Positions 36,690 to 46,315 are shown, numbered from the stretch's first letter. The stretch is DNA of 64,000 bases from VYFG01 sp965248685 (GCA_965248685.1 CBDFKC010000002.1:496001-560000); one strand, 5' to 3'. The notes: generated by a model from the sequence alone, not told the origin. Program-made: numbers and translations.

Positions 36690-38396
36690 TCAGGATGGGG
36701 GTGGACTAATGGAGTCAGTGACTATTTCTGCGTCGAACAGATCAACCAGTTCCTGGACATTCGGGTCGTGGGTAAACGCCTGCTCTGCGGACTGCTGCCG
36801 CTGCTCAACATGGCGCTGCTTTTGTTGGACCGGCGTTTCCGTGTTTTCGCCATCAATCTGATCGACAACCACTTTAAGACGAAACTTATCACCCAGGGTA
36901 GCAACACAGTGCTGCTTGATTTTCTCCAGACGACTGTCATTGAACAAATGCTTCGATTCCTGGTTGAGCACAAGTTCCAGGGTATTATTGCTGAACGACC
37001 TGGGTGCCATATTCATTACCAGTTCTTTCGATATGCCGTTGAATCCGGACTGTTCGACGAAGGTTGCCCAGCCCTGTTGACCGCATAATTCTTCTCCGGA
37101 AAACCCTGCGGGTATCGTGATTGATGGAGATTCTGGCGCTGGTATATTCGGGAGTTCAGCTTCCGGTACCGGAACAGCGGGAGTGGTCTGCGCCGGAACA
37201 TTCTTCGCTGCAGCAGCCAAGTCGCCGGTCGAAGCAGACTGATTACCTTTTACTACGCTAGTTTTGGGCGTAACACTGGCGCTCGAATGCGGCGCCAAAG
37301 TTGTCCCGGAGTTCGTTGGTTGAAAGGATGTCATGCGCAACAAAACCATTTCAAATCCAGTGCGGGGGTCTGGCGCCAATTCCAGATCCCGCTTGCCAAT
37401 CAGGGCAATCTGATAGAGTAACTGCAATATCTCGGCGTCGGCAATTTGACTTAACGGGGCAATGGTTGCCAAATCGATGCCCTTCCATTCCACCGCCTGT
37501 GGATTAACCTGATAGAGCGCGATATTGTGGATTGTGCTCAGTATGTCATCCAATGCGGCTTTATAATCCACCGATCTTTGCGCCATTTCGGCTACCGTTT
37601 CCAATAGTCCGGAACAATCCATGGCGCAAATTTGCTGAAGTAATTGACAGATAAAAACATCGTCGATCATGCCCAGCATCTTGCGCACTTGTTCGGTACG
37701 GACTTCTCCATTGCCAAAGGCGATTGCCTGATCAAGCAGGCTCAATGCGTCCCGTACACTGCCATCCGCTGAACGGGATAGAATAACCAGCGCTTCCTGA
37801 TCAAACCCGACCTCCTCCGAGTGCAAGATTTTCTCCAGTTGTTGGTTTAATCTGGCAACGTCCATTGCCTTCAGATTAAACTGGATACACCGGGAGAGAA
37901 TTGTCGCCGGTAATTTTTGCGGATCAGTGGTGGCGAGTAAAAACTTGACGTGGGGTGGTGGTTCCTCCAGGGTTTTCAGGAGTGCATTGAAACTGTGGGT
38001 CGACAACATGTGTACTTCGTCGATCAAATAGATCTTGAAGCGGCCCATGGTCGGCGCGTATTGGACGTTGTCGAGTAACTCGCGGGTATCGTCTACCTTG
38101 GTTCTGGAAGCCGCGTCAACTTCGATAAGGTCGATGTAATTCCCATTGTCGACTCCGCTACAGGCTATACATTGACCACAGGGCGTGGCACTTACACCAG
38201 TTTCACAATTAAGCGCCCTGGCGAAGATTCTGGCGAGGGTGGTTTTTCCAACTCCCCGGGTGCCAGTAAAAATAAATGCATGATGGATGCGTTGATTGTC
38301 CAGGGCATTAACTAATGCCGAAACTACATGTTCCTGGCCGATAACTTCTGCAAAATTCCTGGGTCGCCATTTTCGGGCAAGTGCCTGATAACTCAT
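36690..38396 (-). CDS. dnaX: DNA polymerase III subunits tau/gamma
   Basis: DnaX is the motor of the clamp loader. The 568-residue protein has Walker A GTRGVGKTTLARIFARALNC, a zinc module starting CGQCIACSG, Walker B YLIDEVHML and the sensor region LLATTDPQKLPATILSRC. A Pro/Ala-rich linker leads to the tau C-terminal domain. No A-AAA-AAG slippery heptamer was seen in the linker region, so a programmed frameshift for gamma is not indicated. The 4.5S RNA gene lies directly upstream on the same strand. Confidence 0.97.
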   Translation of the reverse strand: MSYQALARKWRPRNFAEVIGQEHVVSALVNALDNQRIHHAFIFTGTRGVGKTTLARIFARALNCETGVSATPCGQCIACSGVDNGNYIDLIEVDAASRTKVDDTRELLDNVQYAPTMGRFKIYLIDEVHMLSTHSFNALLKTLEEPPPHVKFLLATTDPQKLPATILSRCIQFNLKAMDVARLNQQLEKILHSEEVGFDQEALVILSRSADGSVRDALSLLDQAIAFGNGEVRTEQVRKMLGMIDDVFICQLLQQICAMDCSGLLETVAEMAQRSVDYKAALDDILSTIHNIALYQVNPQAVEWKGIDLATIAPLSQIADAEILQLLYQIALIGKRDLELAPDPRTGFEMVLLRMTSFQPTNSGTTLAPHSSASVTPKTSVVKGNQSASTGDLAAAAKNVPAQTTPAVPVPEAELPNIPAPESPSITIPAGFSGEELCGQQGWATFVEQSGFNGISKELVMNMAPRSFSNNTLELVLNQESKHLFNDSRLEKIKQHCVATLGDKFRLKVVVDQIDGENTETPVQQKQRHVEQRQQSAEQAFTHDPNVQELVDLFDAEIVTDSISPPPS

Positions 38397-38481
38397 TGGG
38401 TGACAGGAATTTGGGTCTTAGCGCTATTTGTAATTAAATTGTGGCAGGATCGACCGCCCACGTATATATGAGAGAGGTGGC

Positions 38482-38578
38482 GGGTCCAACCAGCCTTACC
38501 TTGGCACTCGAATCCGTCGCTGCGGCTGCTCCCTTCCGGGCCTGACCGAGTTCACAACTTTTCGCCACCAAGGAGACC
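38482..38578 (-). ncRNA. ffs: Signal recognition particle RNA (4.5S RNA)
   Basis: The minus strand contains the conserved SRP domain IV core, GGTCAGGCCCGGAAGGGAGC followed by AGCCGCAGC, with the GGAA tetraloop and the asymmetric internal loop that binds Ffh. Flanking arms starting GGTCTCCTTGG and ending CCAAGG...TGGACCC can pair to form the long hairpin. Exact ends are estimated. The ffs-dnaX order is known from pseudomonads. Confidence 0.88.
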
Positions 38579-38814
38579 AGCCTTCACCGCCATAGATGAG
38601 TTAGCCTCTGGCTCGATTGTAAATCAATTTTCAAATTGTCTGAAGAAAATTTCTTGATCTGATGTAATTCATCGAGCAGCGTAAAGCTTTGGAGGCGCTC
38701 CCAGGACTTTTGGATAAATTGGCCGAACCTGTTTAATCACTTATATTTCATTGACAGGTTTGGAGGATTTCCACAGACTCCGGGTAAAGATAAAACAACC
38801 TTCATATTAATACC

Positions 38815-40050
38815 ATGCCTAACCTCGATATCAGCTTTATTCGCGACAGTTTTCCTGCTTTTGAACATCCTCTACCGAAAAAGACTGCTTTTTTTGAAAG
38901 CGCAGGTGGAAGCTACGTCGCCGGTCCGGTACTCGATAAGTATTTCAAGTTCTATTCAGCGAACAAAGTCCAACCTTATGGCGCCAGCGAAATTTGTCGT
39001 GTCGCTGGAGAACAAATGGATGCGGGTCGCCAGACCATGGCAGATTTACTGGGGGTTGGCCTGGAAACTGTAACCATCGGGCCTTCAACTACCCAAAACT
39101 TCAATACACTAGCGATCGCCTGTGGTGCAATCGTCGACAGTAACAGCGCGGTTATTGTTTCCGGTCAGGATCACGAAGCCAATATTGGTGCCTGGGAACG
39201 ATTGTGTCAACGCACGGGTGCAGAATTCAGGAGCTGGGGAATAAACGATCAAGGTGAACTCGATTTAGCGGAACTTGAAAAATTAGTTGATTCGTCTGTA
39301 AAAGTTATCTGTATGACCCATAGTTCCAATATCGTCGGTACGGTGAATCCCGTTGACCAAGTTATCGCATTGGCCCGCCCTCTTGGAATCAAGGTGGTCC
39401 TCGACGGCGTCTCTTTTGCACCCCATAGTTGGCCTGCAATTCCGGAATCCAAGCCCGACGCGTATTGCTTTAGTACTTACAAGACCTATGCAACGCATCT
39501 GGGGATAATGTACGTGGCGTCCGATTTTGCCGCAGAGCTGGATCCCCAGTGTCATTATTTCAATATCGACTATCCTGAGAAACGCTTCGACACAGCGGGC
39601 CCCGACCATGGATCAATCGCCGCGCTGGATGGATTAGGCGATTATTTTGAGAATTGCCATGCCCATCATTTTGGCGCTTCTACCGAGAGTCTTTATGCCA
39701 AGGCACGGCAAATGTCGGTCCTGATGCACCGGCATGAAAGCGAAATCTGTCAGCTTCTGCTGGATGGGATAGAAGGCTTGCCATTGAAAATTGTTGGCCG
39801 ATCGACTATGGAGGGACGGGAAGCGAATATTGCGATGTTCTCTCCGTCAATCAGTTCCCAGGCCCTGTCTGAAGGGCTCGGTAAAGTCGATATTGCTGCG
39901 GGTCACGGACATTTTTATGCCAAACGATTACTTGATTCGGTTGGTATTAAAGACAGTGAAGACGGGGTACTAAGGGTGAGCTTTTCTCACTACAACACGG
40001 CCGAAGAAGTCCAAAGAGTTGTCGAAGCGTTACGAGGTTTGCTTGGTTAG
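38815..40050 (+). CDS. Class V aminotransferase, cysteine desulfurase-like
   Basis: The 411-residue PLP enzyme belongs to the cysteine-desulfurase-like group of class V aminotransferases. The segment VSGQDHEANIGAWERL carries the PLP-stacking histidine. MTHSSNIVGTVNPVDQVIAL and VVLDGVSFAPHSWP carry the cofactor aspartate. The Schiff-base lysine is in FSTYKTYATHLGIMYV. The C-terminal part ends VLRVSFSHYNTAEEVQRVVEA. The loop that in true IscS/SufS carries the active cysteine is not recognisable, so the substrate is open. It stands alone, divergent from dnaX/ffs. Confidence 0.85.
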   Translation: MPNLDISFIRDSFPAFEHPLPKKTAFFESAGGSYVAGPVLDKYFKFYSANKVQPYGASEICRVAGEQMDAGRQTMADLLGVGLETVTIGPSTTQNFNTLAIACGAIVDSNSAVIVSGQDHEANIGAWERLCQRTGAEFRSWGINDQGELDLAELEKLVDSSVKVICMTHSSNIVGTVNPVDQVIALARPLGIKVVLDGVSFAPHSWPAIPESKPDAYCFSTYKTYATHLGIMYVASDFAAELDPQCHYFNIDYPEKRFDTAGPDHGSIAALDGLGDYFENCHAHHFGASTESLYAKARQMSVLMHRHESEICQLLLDGIEGLPLKIVGRSTMEGREANIAMFSPSISSQALSEGLGKVDIAAGHGHFYAKRLLDSVGIKDSEDGVLRVSFSHYNTAEEVQRVVEALRGLLG

Positions 40051-40090
40051 GCATTACTCGGTTGGGCATTGCTCGATTTTTGGGATTGCG

Positions 40091-40495
40091 TCACCCTTGC
40101 TGGTCTTCGACGTCGTGATAGGCGTCGAAGCTAAATCTTGGTGAGCAGACCGCAAGAAACAGAAGATCCTGTTGGCCGCAATTAGTGATTCGTTGGGGTG
40201 TGTCAGGGGGAATAACCACGACATCCCCTTTGCCTACCAGGGTTTTACTGCAGTCGGATGTTTCTACCATGCCTTCCCCCTGTAAGATCACATAGCGTTC
40301 TGTGGTGGCGGTGAGCTGGTGCCAACGGGTTGTCACGCCTGGCAATACCCTCGCCTCTGCGATAGACACGGCCGCGTCCGATTCCTGATTTGACAACTCT
40401 CGAACAAAACATCTTTCTTCGATTAGTTCAGATGGAGAATCATGGTATCTGTATATGGTGGTTTGGCCCATGGTAAATTGAGGGGTTGTGATCAT
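40091..40495 (-). CDS. Single-domain cupin protein
   Basis: The 134-residue product is a cupin barrel. The two motifs show as GVTTRWHQLTATTERYVIL with the metal-binding His/Glu set and VVVIPPDTPQRITNCG. Such proteins may be sugar isomerases, dioxygenases or binding proteins; no substrate can be assigned. The first ATG (40495) lies inside an 18-bp sequence that is repeated 92 bp upstream. A second ATG at residue 9 (MGQTTIYRY) is an alternative start. It converges with the class V aminotransferase. Confidence 0.8.
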   Translation of the reverse strand: MITTPQFTMGQTTIYRYHDSPSELIEERCFVRELSNQESDAAVSIAEARVLPGVTTRWHQLTATTERYVILQGEGMVETSDCSKTLVGKGDVVVIPPDTPQRITNCGQQDLLFLAVCSPRFSFDAYHDVEDQQG

Positions 40496-40507
40496 TTTTA
40501 GACAAAT
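40490..40507 (-). repeat. 18-bp repeat, copy 1 (covers cupin start codon)
   Basis: Read on the minus strand this is ATTTGTCTAAAAATGATC. The ATG is the annotated start of the cupin gene. It is identical to copy 2 at 40582-40599, and its 15-bp core is also part of copy 3. Confidence 0.7.
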
Positions 40508-40900
40508 AGTAAGAACAAAAAAACGCTGAAAAGCCCTATTTGTATGGGGTTGAGGGGAATATACTAGAAAAACCTATTTGCGATCATTTTTAGACAAATC
40601 TCACTAATAAACCCAAATATTGTCGCTTTTATTTAGCTGAAATGTAGTTAATTTATCGATAATTCTTCTACACATGGTCTCGATTTCGAAATTCTGAAAG
40701 TCGAGAGATGATACAAATTTTCGATCCTTTGTTATTGATCAAGATAGCTGCAATTTGCCCAAGTATGAGCAAGTTAACTCAAAGACAAGGTCGGGCCAGG
40801 AAGAGTAATTCGCCAAATGCCAATGTACGACAGGTGGATAAGTCAAAGCAGGCATTCAGTTTCAGATACTTTCCAGTCCCAAATAACCGATTAAATATTA
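40496..40900. other. AT-rich intergenic region with two repeat copies
   Basis: Between the cupin gene and the TPR-CHAT gene there is no credible gene. The short plus-strand frame at 40708-40962 overlaps the end of the CHAT gene and looks spurious. The stretch holds repeat copies 1 and 2, a run of six A, and little else that can be recognised. Confidence 0.6.
40582..40599 (-). repeat. 18-bp repeat, copy 2
   Basis: The sequence is identical to copy 1 over 18 bases and lies 92 bp upstream of it on the same strand. Its first 16 bases (40581-40596 on the plus strand) are an exact inverted match of copy 3 at 48401-48416. Confidence 0.7.
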
Positions 40901-43900
40901 CTATCGTCCCACCATCACAAAGGGCGCCCAGAAGAATGGATGTTTCCATTTATCGCTATTGATAAATTCCATCTGGGTGTCCCGCAGCGCTTGCTGGGGC
41001 GATGCCCCATCTAGATATCGCCGATAAAATTGCTGCATAAAGTGCTGTGTCCCTTCATCACTGATGGACCAAAGGGTAGACAGGACCGATTGAGCACCGG
41101 CCTCCTGAAAGGCCCTTCTTAAACCATAGACGCCTTCCCCAATCCGTATTTCACCTACACCCGTCTCACAGGCAGACAAAACAACCAGTTCGGTGCCTGC
41201 GAGTTGCAGGTCAAGCACTTCTTCTGCCGTCAGAATACCGGACACATTTTCGGCGTAGGCATTGATCGCTAAATTAGCATCAACCAGTGCCAGACCTGCA
41301 CGTAGCAGTGGATTACTTGTCGCAGAGGGAAGAGTTGGAGTTTCTTCTATGGCACCTATCCCGCCTTGTTGCAGGAGACCCTGATCAGGGGCCTCGAGGA
41401 TGACATCCTCAAGAAAAAATCCGTGGGTGGCCATATGCAAAATACGGGGTGACTGTATTGCCTTGACGATAGTTTCGGTCGCTTCAGCCAATTTGTAGTA
41501 GTTGGCCTTATGTTGGCTCAGTTCGAGTTGCGCCGCCAGATCATCTCCCTCCTTCAAAGTGCCAACCAACGGGCTAAAATAAAGTGCGTTCAGTGAGCGG
41601 GCCGTGGTTGTCGCTTCACGCCTATTTAACCCTGCGGCATACTGCTCGGTCTGTGCAGCATCGAACAAGGGCGCGGCCAAAATGACGGGAGCTGTAACTT
41701 CGGCTTTCAGAGAGGGCAACACCAGGTCACGGCCAGAAGACAGCATGATTACATCATTCTGACTAACGATGTAGCGTCCGGCTTCATCAATCAAGCTGGT
41801 GAACGGTAGGAGATTTAATATCCCGTCAGGGGCGAGATAGACTCGTCGTTTTTCTTTCAGATAAGGAACCAGCGGCGACCACAGAGATTGGTATAGTTGC
41901 TGTCCTATAACCTTGTCATGGTTGGTCAATCGGTTGGGCGTTCCAAGAATTTTCCGATACTGTTCAATGGCGAGCCGGATAGGCGCCATTTCTCCCAGAT
42001 TTAATATACGAATGGGATGATCTTGGTCTCGAGACACTACCAAAGCCAGCAGATGCTCCGGCTGAAAGTTGTAGTCTTTCATTGGACGGTAGACCAGAAA
42101 GTCTACAAATACCGACTGATCGTCCAGCGCCTGGATGACCTGTTGCGGGGTCACGGACAAACTGCTCCGCCGCAGTTGCTGAACGTGACGGCCCAGCTCA
42201 GCCTGTTGTTGGTTAATCCTCTCTTCCAATGCTTGAAGCTCTACGCGAGCAGACTTTCCTGCCAGAACCAGTGCCGAGAGTCTTTTACGGTTGCTTTTCA
42301 ATGAGGTAGCCAGTTCCTTTAGAGCGGGGTTATCACTGCTTCGGCTCACCGCGCGAATTTGCGATGAAATCTGAAGTAACAGGGCTTTACGGTTCAAAGA
42401 CAAAGCCAGTGAACGGCGGGCGTTGGCGTCAGTGGCGCGATGGCCAAAAAGGGATAGATAAAAGTCAGTAGTATTCTTCTGTTGCAGGATATAGGAACCT
42501 CGTGTTTTTTCGCCCGCAGCCCAAAGAACCTGCGTCAGAAAGGCCTGCGTCGCTGATAGTGCCTCATCAGATAATACTTCCGCCTGGTCATACCGACCCT
42601 GGATTCGGTATAAGTTCGCCAGGTTATTCATGGTGGTGAGGGTGCTAGGGTGTTTGGTGCCCAGCACTTCCTTGATTATGTCCAGTGTCTCGATATACAG
42701 GGGCTCAGCCTGACCATACCGTTCCTGGAGTTGGTATATCCCAGCCAGGTTATTCATGCTAGCGAGCGTGCTAGGGTGTTTGGTGCCCAGCACTTTCTTA
42801 CGTAAATTCAGTGTCTCGATATAAAGGGGCTCAGCCTGATCATATTGTCCCTGGTCTTTGTATAAGCCGGCTAGGCCATTCATGGTGGAGAGGGTGCTCG
42901 GATGATTGGTGCCCAGAACTTCCTTACGTAAATCCAGTGTCTCGATATATAAGGGCCCAGCCAGATCATAGAGACCCTGAGATTCGTATAAGCTTGCCAG
43001 GCTATGCATGCTAAGGAGGGTGCTAGGGTGTTTGGCCCCCAGCACTTGCTTGCTTATATCCAGTGTCTCAATATATAGAGGCCCAGCCAGATCATAGCGC
43101 CCTTGGGATTCGTATAAGATCGCTAAGTTATGCGTGCTGTCGAGAGTGTCGGGGTGTTTGGTGCCCAGAACTTCCTTACGTAAATCCAGTGTCTCGATAA
43201 GCCGGGGTTCAGCCTGATCATACCGTCCCTGGGATTGGTATAACCCCGCCAAGTTATCCATGCTGGTGAGGGTATTGGGGTGTTTGGCACCTTGCACTTC
43301 CTTGAGAATATCCAGTGACTCGATAAACAAGGTCTCAGCTTGATCATACAGTCCCTGAAATCGGTACAGGAGTGCCAGATTATTCATGCTGGCGAGGGTG
43401 TTGGGGTGTTTGGTGCCCAATACTTCTTTGATTATATCCAGTGTCTCGATATACAGGGGCTCAGCCTGATCATACCGTCCCTGGGATTGGTATAACCCCG
43501 CCAGGTTATTCATACTGGTGAGGGTGTCTGGGTGTTTGGTACCCAACACTTCCTTGCTTATATCCAATGTCTCGATATACAGGGGTTCAGCGAGATCATA
43601 GCGTCCTTGGGATTCGTATAAGCTCGCCAGATTATTTATGCTGGCCAGGGTGCTCGGGTGTTTGTTGCCCAGAACTTCCTTACGTAAATCAAGTGTTGCG
43701 ATATACAGGGACTTAGCCTGTTCATACCGTCCCTGGGATTTGTACAAGATTGCCAGGTTGTTTATGCTGGTGAGCGTGCTCGGGTGTTTGGCGCCCAGCA
43801 CTTTCCTGCTTAAAGCCAGGGCCTCGATATACAGGGGCTCAGCCTGGTCATATTGTCCCTGTGAATCGTATAAGAACGCCAGGTTATTCATGCTGGTGAG

Positions 43901-44092
43901 AGTGTTCTTATGTTTGGTGCCCAGATACTCCCTGGAATACGCTAGAACTTTTATAGCCCAATTGGTTGCTTTCGGATAATCTCCGAGTTGATAGTATTCA
44001 ACCAGTTGTTGATTAAGTTGTTCCAATTGCTCGTCAGCCTGAACAACAGTTTGCAAAGCAAACAAACAGGAACAGATGATTAATAGCTTCAT
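40901..44092 (-). CDS. Secreted TPR-CHAT protein (caspase-HetF-like protease domain)
   Basis: The 1063-residue product starts at 44092 with a signal peptide (MKLLIICSCLFALQTVVQA); the frame is open further upstream but the extension is not protein-like. About eleven kinesin-light-chain-type TPR units of 42 residues follow, each with GxxHPxTLxSxNNLAxLY and the pattern QGRYDQAEPLY. A helical linker leads to a C-terminal CHAT domain of about 350 residues with the caspase-like dyad His in ILHMATHGFFLED and Cys in VVLSACETGVGEIRIGEGVY. It ends KHPFFWAPFVMVG. CHAT proteins are clan CD peptidases, some used in defence systems such as gRAMP-linked TPR-CHAT; this one has a signal peptide and probably acts outside the cytoplasm. 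Function unknown. Confidence 0.88.
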   Translation of the reverse strand: MKLLIICSCLFALQTVVQADEQLEQLNQQLVEYYQLGDYPKATNWAIKVLAYSREYLGTKHKNTLTSMNNLAFLYDSQGQYDQAEPLYIEALALSRKVLGAKHPSTLTSINNLAILYKSQGRYEQAKSLYIATLDLRKEVLGNKHPSTLASINNLASLYESQGRYDLAEPLYIETLDISKEVLGTKHPDTLTSMNNLAGLYQSQGRYDQAEPLYIETLDIIKEVLGTKHPNTLASMNNLALLYRFQGLYDQAETLFIESLDILKEVQGAKHPNTLTSMDNLAGLYQSQGRYDQAEPRLIETLDLRKEVLGTKHPDTLDSTHNLAILYESQGRYDLAGPLYIETLDISKQVLGAKHPSTLLSMHSLASLYESQGLYDLAGPLYIETLDLRKEVLGTNHPSTLSTMNGLAGLYKDQGQYDQAEPLYIETLNLRKKVLGTKHPSTLASMNNLAGIYQLQERYGQAEPLYIETLDIIKEVLGTKHPSTLTTMNNLANLYRIQGRYDQAEVLSDEALSATQAFLTQVLWAAGEKTRGSYILQQKNTTDFYLSLFGHRATDANARRSLALSLNRKALLLQISSQIRAVSRSSDNPALKELATSLKSNRKRLSALVLAGKSARVELQALEERINQQQAELGRHVQQLRRSSLSVTPQQVIQALDDQSVFVDFLVYRPMKDYNFQPEHLLALVVSRDQDHPIRILNLGEMAPIRLAIEQYRKILGTPNRLTNHDKVIGQQLYQSLWSPLVPYLKEKRRVYLAPDGILNLLPFTSLIDEAGRYIVSQNDVIMLSSGRDLVLPSLKAEVTAPVILAAPLFDAAQTEQYAAGLNRREATTTARSLNALYFSPLVGTLKEGDDLAAQLELSQHKANYYKLAEATETIVKAIQSPRILHMATHGFFLEDVILEAPDQGLLQQGGIGAIEETPTLPSATSNPLLRAGLALVDANLAINAYAENVSGILTAEEVLDLQLAGTELVVLSACETGVGEIRIGEGVYGLRRAFQEAGAQSVLSTLWSISDEGTQHFMQQFYRRYLDGASPQQALRDTQMEFINSDKWKHPFFWAPFVMVGR
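42590..43960 (-). repeat. 126-bp tandem DNA repeats inside the TPR-CHAT gene
   Basis: About eleven head-to-tail units of 126 bp encode the TPR array. Long stretches are nearly identical between units, for example the part coding for PLYIETLD and VLGTKHP. This suggests repeat expansion or contraction by recombination. Confidence 0.85.
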
Positions 44093-44416
44093 AAATGACA
44101 CGAAGATTATAAAAATTAGTTGTTGGAGAAATACCCCGATTGAACACAGCCTTTCTCCGCAATGCTGGCTATTAAGGTTCGAGTTTTTCAATGCAAACAT
44201 TTTTTATTTATGGGTCGATTATTTAGAAACTCCCGCTATTACGAAACTTGGCTCCACTAACTTGATTAGTACGGTTATGCATTTTTGGGAAAATTGGCAA
44301 ATTACCGGTTCGAATATTGTGCTCCAATTTTAGATTGTTAGCAGTTTTTTACCTCGAGCAATGATAAATTTTACCATCACGCTAACCCTGGGGATCGATC
44401 CAAGCTTCATCTCACG
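44093..44416. other. Intergenic region without recognised features
   Basis: The stretch between the TPR-CHAT start and the phage MuF fragment is AT-rich. It must hold the promoter of the leftward TPR-CHAT gene, but no confident -35/-10 pair was picked out, and no gene or repeat was recognised. Confidence 0.5.
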
Positions 44417-45262
44417 CTATCTTTCCTCTCTAATCAACCTTCCCGATCGCCTTTCTTTGGCTAATTGTCGTTGGGTAGTGCGATGAAATGTGGTCAGAAT
44501 TAGTTCCTTGCCACCCTTGGTTCTATTGATGGCTGATCTATACAATTTTCCATTTGTTCTAAAAAAAAGTATGGTTTGATTGGAATCTTGGACGATCAGA
44601 CCACTCGCAATCATCTCGGGTATAACTTGGTATTCCTCAATAGATAAGTCTGGATGTGGCTCCCGCTGTTTTGCAAGCGTTTTACTAGAAATAACCACCT
44701 TTCTTGTTTTTGCCTGGAGCTCTTCAGAGAGGACTGGATCAATATAGCCGATTGGAGCGACACCCTCAATTTCTCCAGAAAATAGATTCTCAAAATTTCG
44801 GCTCGCGACTGACTGTCTGGCAACTTCGTGGCCGAGCTCCGGGATCCGCATTTTACTGGGACCTTGGAACCATGATGCCTTACCAACATTATAGATCCAG
44901 CCTGTGTCAATCCCAGAAATCTGATCTGAATAGATCTCATCAGTGGTTCGATTGATCCGATCTTCCAGCCGAGCTTCTGGCATCAAATCGCCAGGTGCCG
45001 GATCGAGCTTTCTAGATTTAAGATACTGCTCTGATGCTGTTCTTGCAATGCAGCGGCATCCCCAGCCATTCGGCGGATAATGGGTATTCCAAAATGGATC
45101 ATCTATGGGCCGGCCAATATCTCTCCAGTTGTCATGCTCGGGTCGAACTCGAGAGTCGCGGGCGGTGTCATAAATCAAATAGAGTACACGTCTCTTTTTC
45201 GCTTTACGATCGGCCCGCAGTTGACTCTGGTTCCATCGACCTGCCACATAAGTCATCGAGCG
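44417..45262 (-). pseudogene. Mu-like phage head morphogenesis protein (MuF/gp30) fragment with C-terminal nuclease-like domain
   Basis: From about 45262 leftward the frame reads SMTYVAGRWNQSQLRADRKA, then the typical MuF signature RPEHDNWRDIGRPIDDPFW and THYPPNGWGCRC. The C-terminal 110 residues (SSKTLAKQREPHPDLSIEEY to KELILTTFHRTTQRQ) resemble the phage Barnase-EndoU-ColicinE5/D-RelE-like nuclease (PBECR) domains often attached to MuF proteins. The N-terminal half of MuF is missing. It is joined out of frame to a portal-protein fragment at about 45255, so the gene is a deletion remnant. The C-terminal domain itself looks intact. Confidence 0.75.
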
Positions 45263-45560
45263 GATCTCTATGCATGGTGAATTTGTGTGTCTTCCCGCAT
45301 GAAGGACAAGCACTAAATTCGGCATTGTCCTTTGCCGATTCAAGATTGTCAGATGGGCCGATGACATCCTCCCCGTCCTTTGGTGGGCGGATCTGGAGCC
45401 TCTCGTACAATTCACTCTTTGGAATATCGATGTACTTCACGGCCACACCGAAAGTCTCATCGGTCTCCTTGGTTGTTTCCGCGTCGGCGTAAAATTCGAA
45501 GACCGGAGAACGTGCTCCAGGGACATTTAGATCCGTCATCCAGGAACAAAACTCGGTCAA
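45252..45560 (-). pseudogene. Mu-like phage portal protein (gp29/DUF935) C-terminal fragment
   Basis: The frame contains ELYERLQIRPPKDGEDVIGP and then ACPSCGKTHKFTMHRDPLDD, typical of the tail of Mu gp29-like portal proteins. The N-terminal two thirds are missing: the fragment begins at a rearrangement point near 45560 where plus-strand tape-measure sequence starts. It ends where MuF sequence takes over in another frame. It sits immediately before MuF as in Mu-like phages. Confidence 0.65.
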
Positions 45561-45589
45561 TGTTACGGCAACCCTCTCCCGATCGGATT

Positions 45590-46272
45590 GCTGCGGCGTC
45601 TCAGGCGAACGACACAGCGAAGGCAGCAGGCAACCAAGCCTCGTCCCTGGATGAGCTCACCAAGGGTATGGAAGCGGCCACAAAAAGCGCGGGCAGCCTC
45701 GGCGATGCTGTGAAAGAAATGACGGACAAATTAGATACCTTCGGCGGTAAAGGTCGCTTCTTTCCGGACGCTGCAGCATCGTGGGACGAGCAGGGTAAAC
45801 CGATCAAGAAGACTGCAAAGGACATCACCACAGATGCGAGCGATCCTGGAAGCAAGCGGGTGACGGCATACAAAGTGCTTGGGTCGGATTGTTTCGGGAT
45901 ATCTTTGACGGCAATGCTACAGACTTGGTTGAAAACTTTTTAAGTGACGTTAAGACGCAATTTATCAACGTGATTGCCGAGATCGCAGCGCGTTGGGCTG
46001 CATTAAATATATTTGGTATCGGAGCCAGTGGCATCGGCGGATCCTTTGCTGGTTCGCTCGGCGAATTGTTCGGTAGTGGTGGCGGCGGTGGCGGTATCAT
46101 ATCCATCAACGATCACCCATCAATCCCGGAGCTGTTTGACGGGCTACAGATGAAGACAACGACAATTGATTACACTGTGGGTGGGGCTCCTTCAGTGGCG
46201 CAGGAGCTGACTATTCGGAATGATAACGCGGTCAACAACGATACTACCCAAGGAGATTTGTTTGCTGTCTAA
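45590..46272 (+). pseudogene. Phage tail tape-measure protein remnant, frameshifted
   Basis: The first part (about 45590-45860) reads an Ala/Lys-rich helical stretch such as ELTKGMEAATKSAGSLGDAV. The frame then shifts by one base near 45850-45870. In the new frame a clear tape-measure C-terminus follows: DGIQSAWVGLFRDIFDGN, then ENFLSDVKTQFINVIAEIAA and WAALNIFG, with a glycine-rich tail. It is on the opposite strand to the portal and MuF fragments, so the prophage remnant has been inverted or scrambled. Confidence 0.65.
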
Positions 46273-46315
46273 TTAACGCTTATAAATCACAGAAATTTCT
46301 TTGGAGAAACACAAC

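Noticed and set aside
37100..37330. Programmed frameshift site in dnaX
   Set aside because: No A-AAA-AAG heptamer or similar slippery sequence was found in the linker region, so a gamma-producing frameshift is not supported.
40708..40962. 84-codon plus-strand frame between cupin and TPR-CHAT genes
   Set aside because: It overlaps the conserved C-terminus of the CHAT gene, lacks a ribosome-binding site and resembles nothing known.
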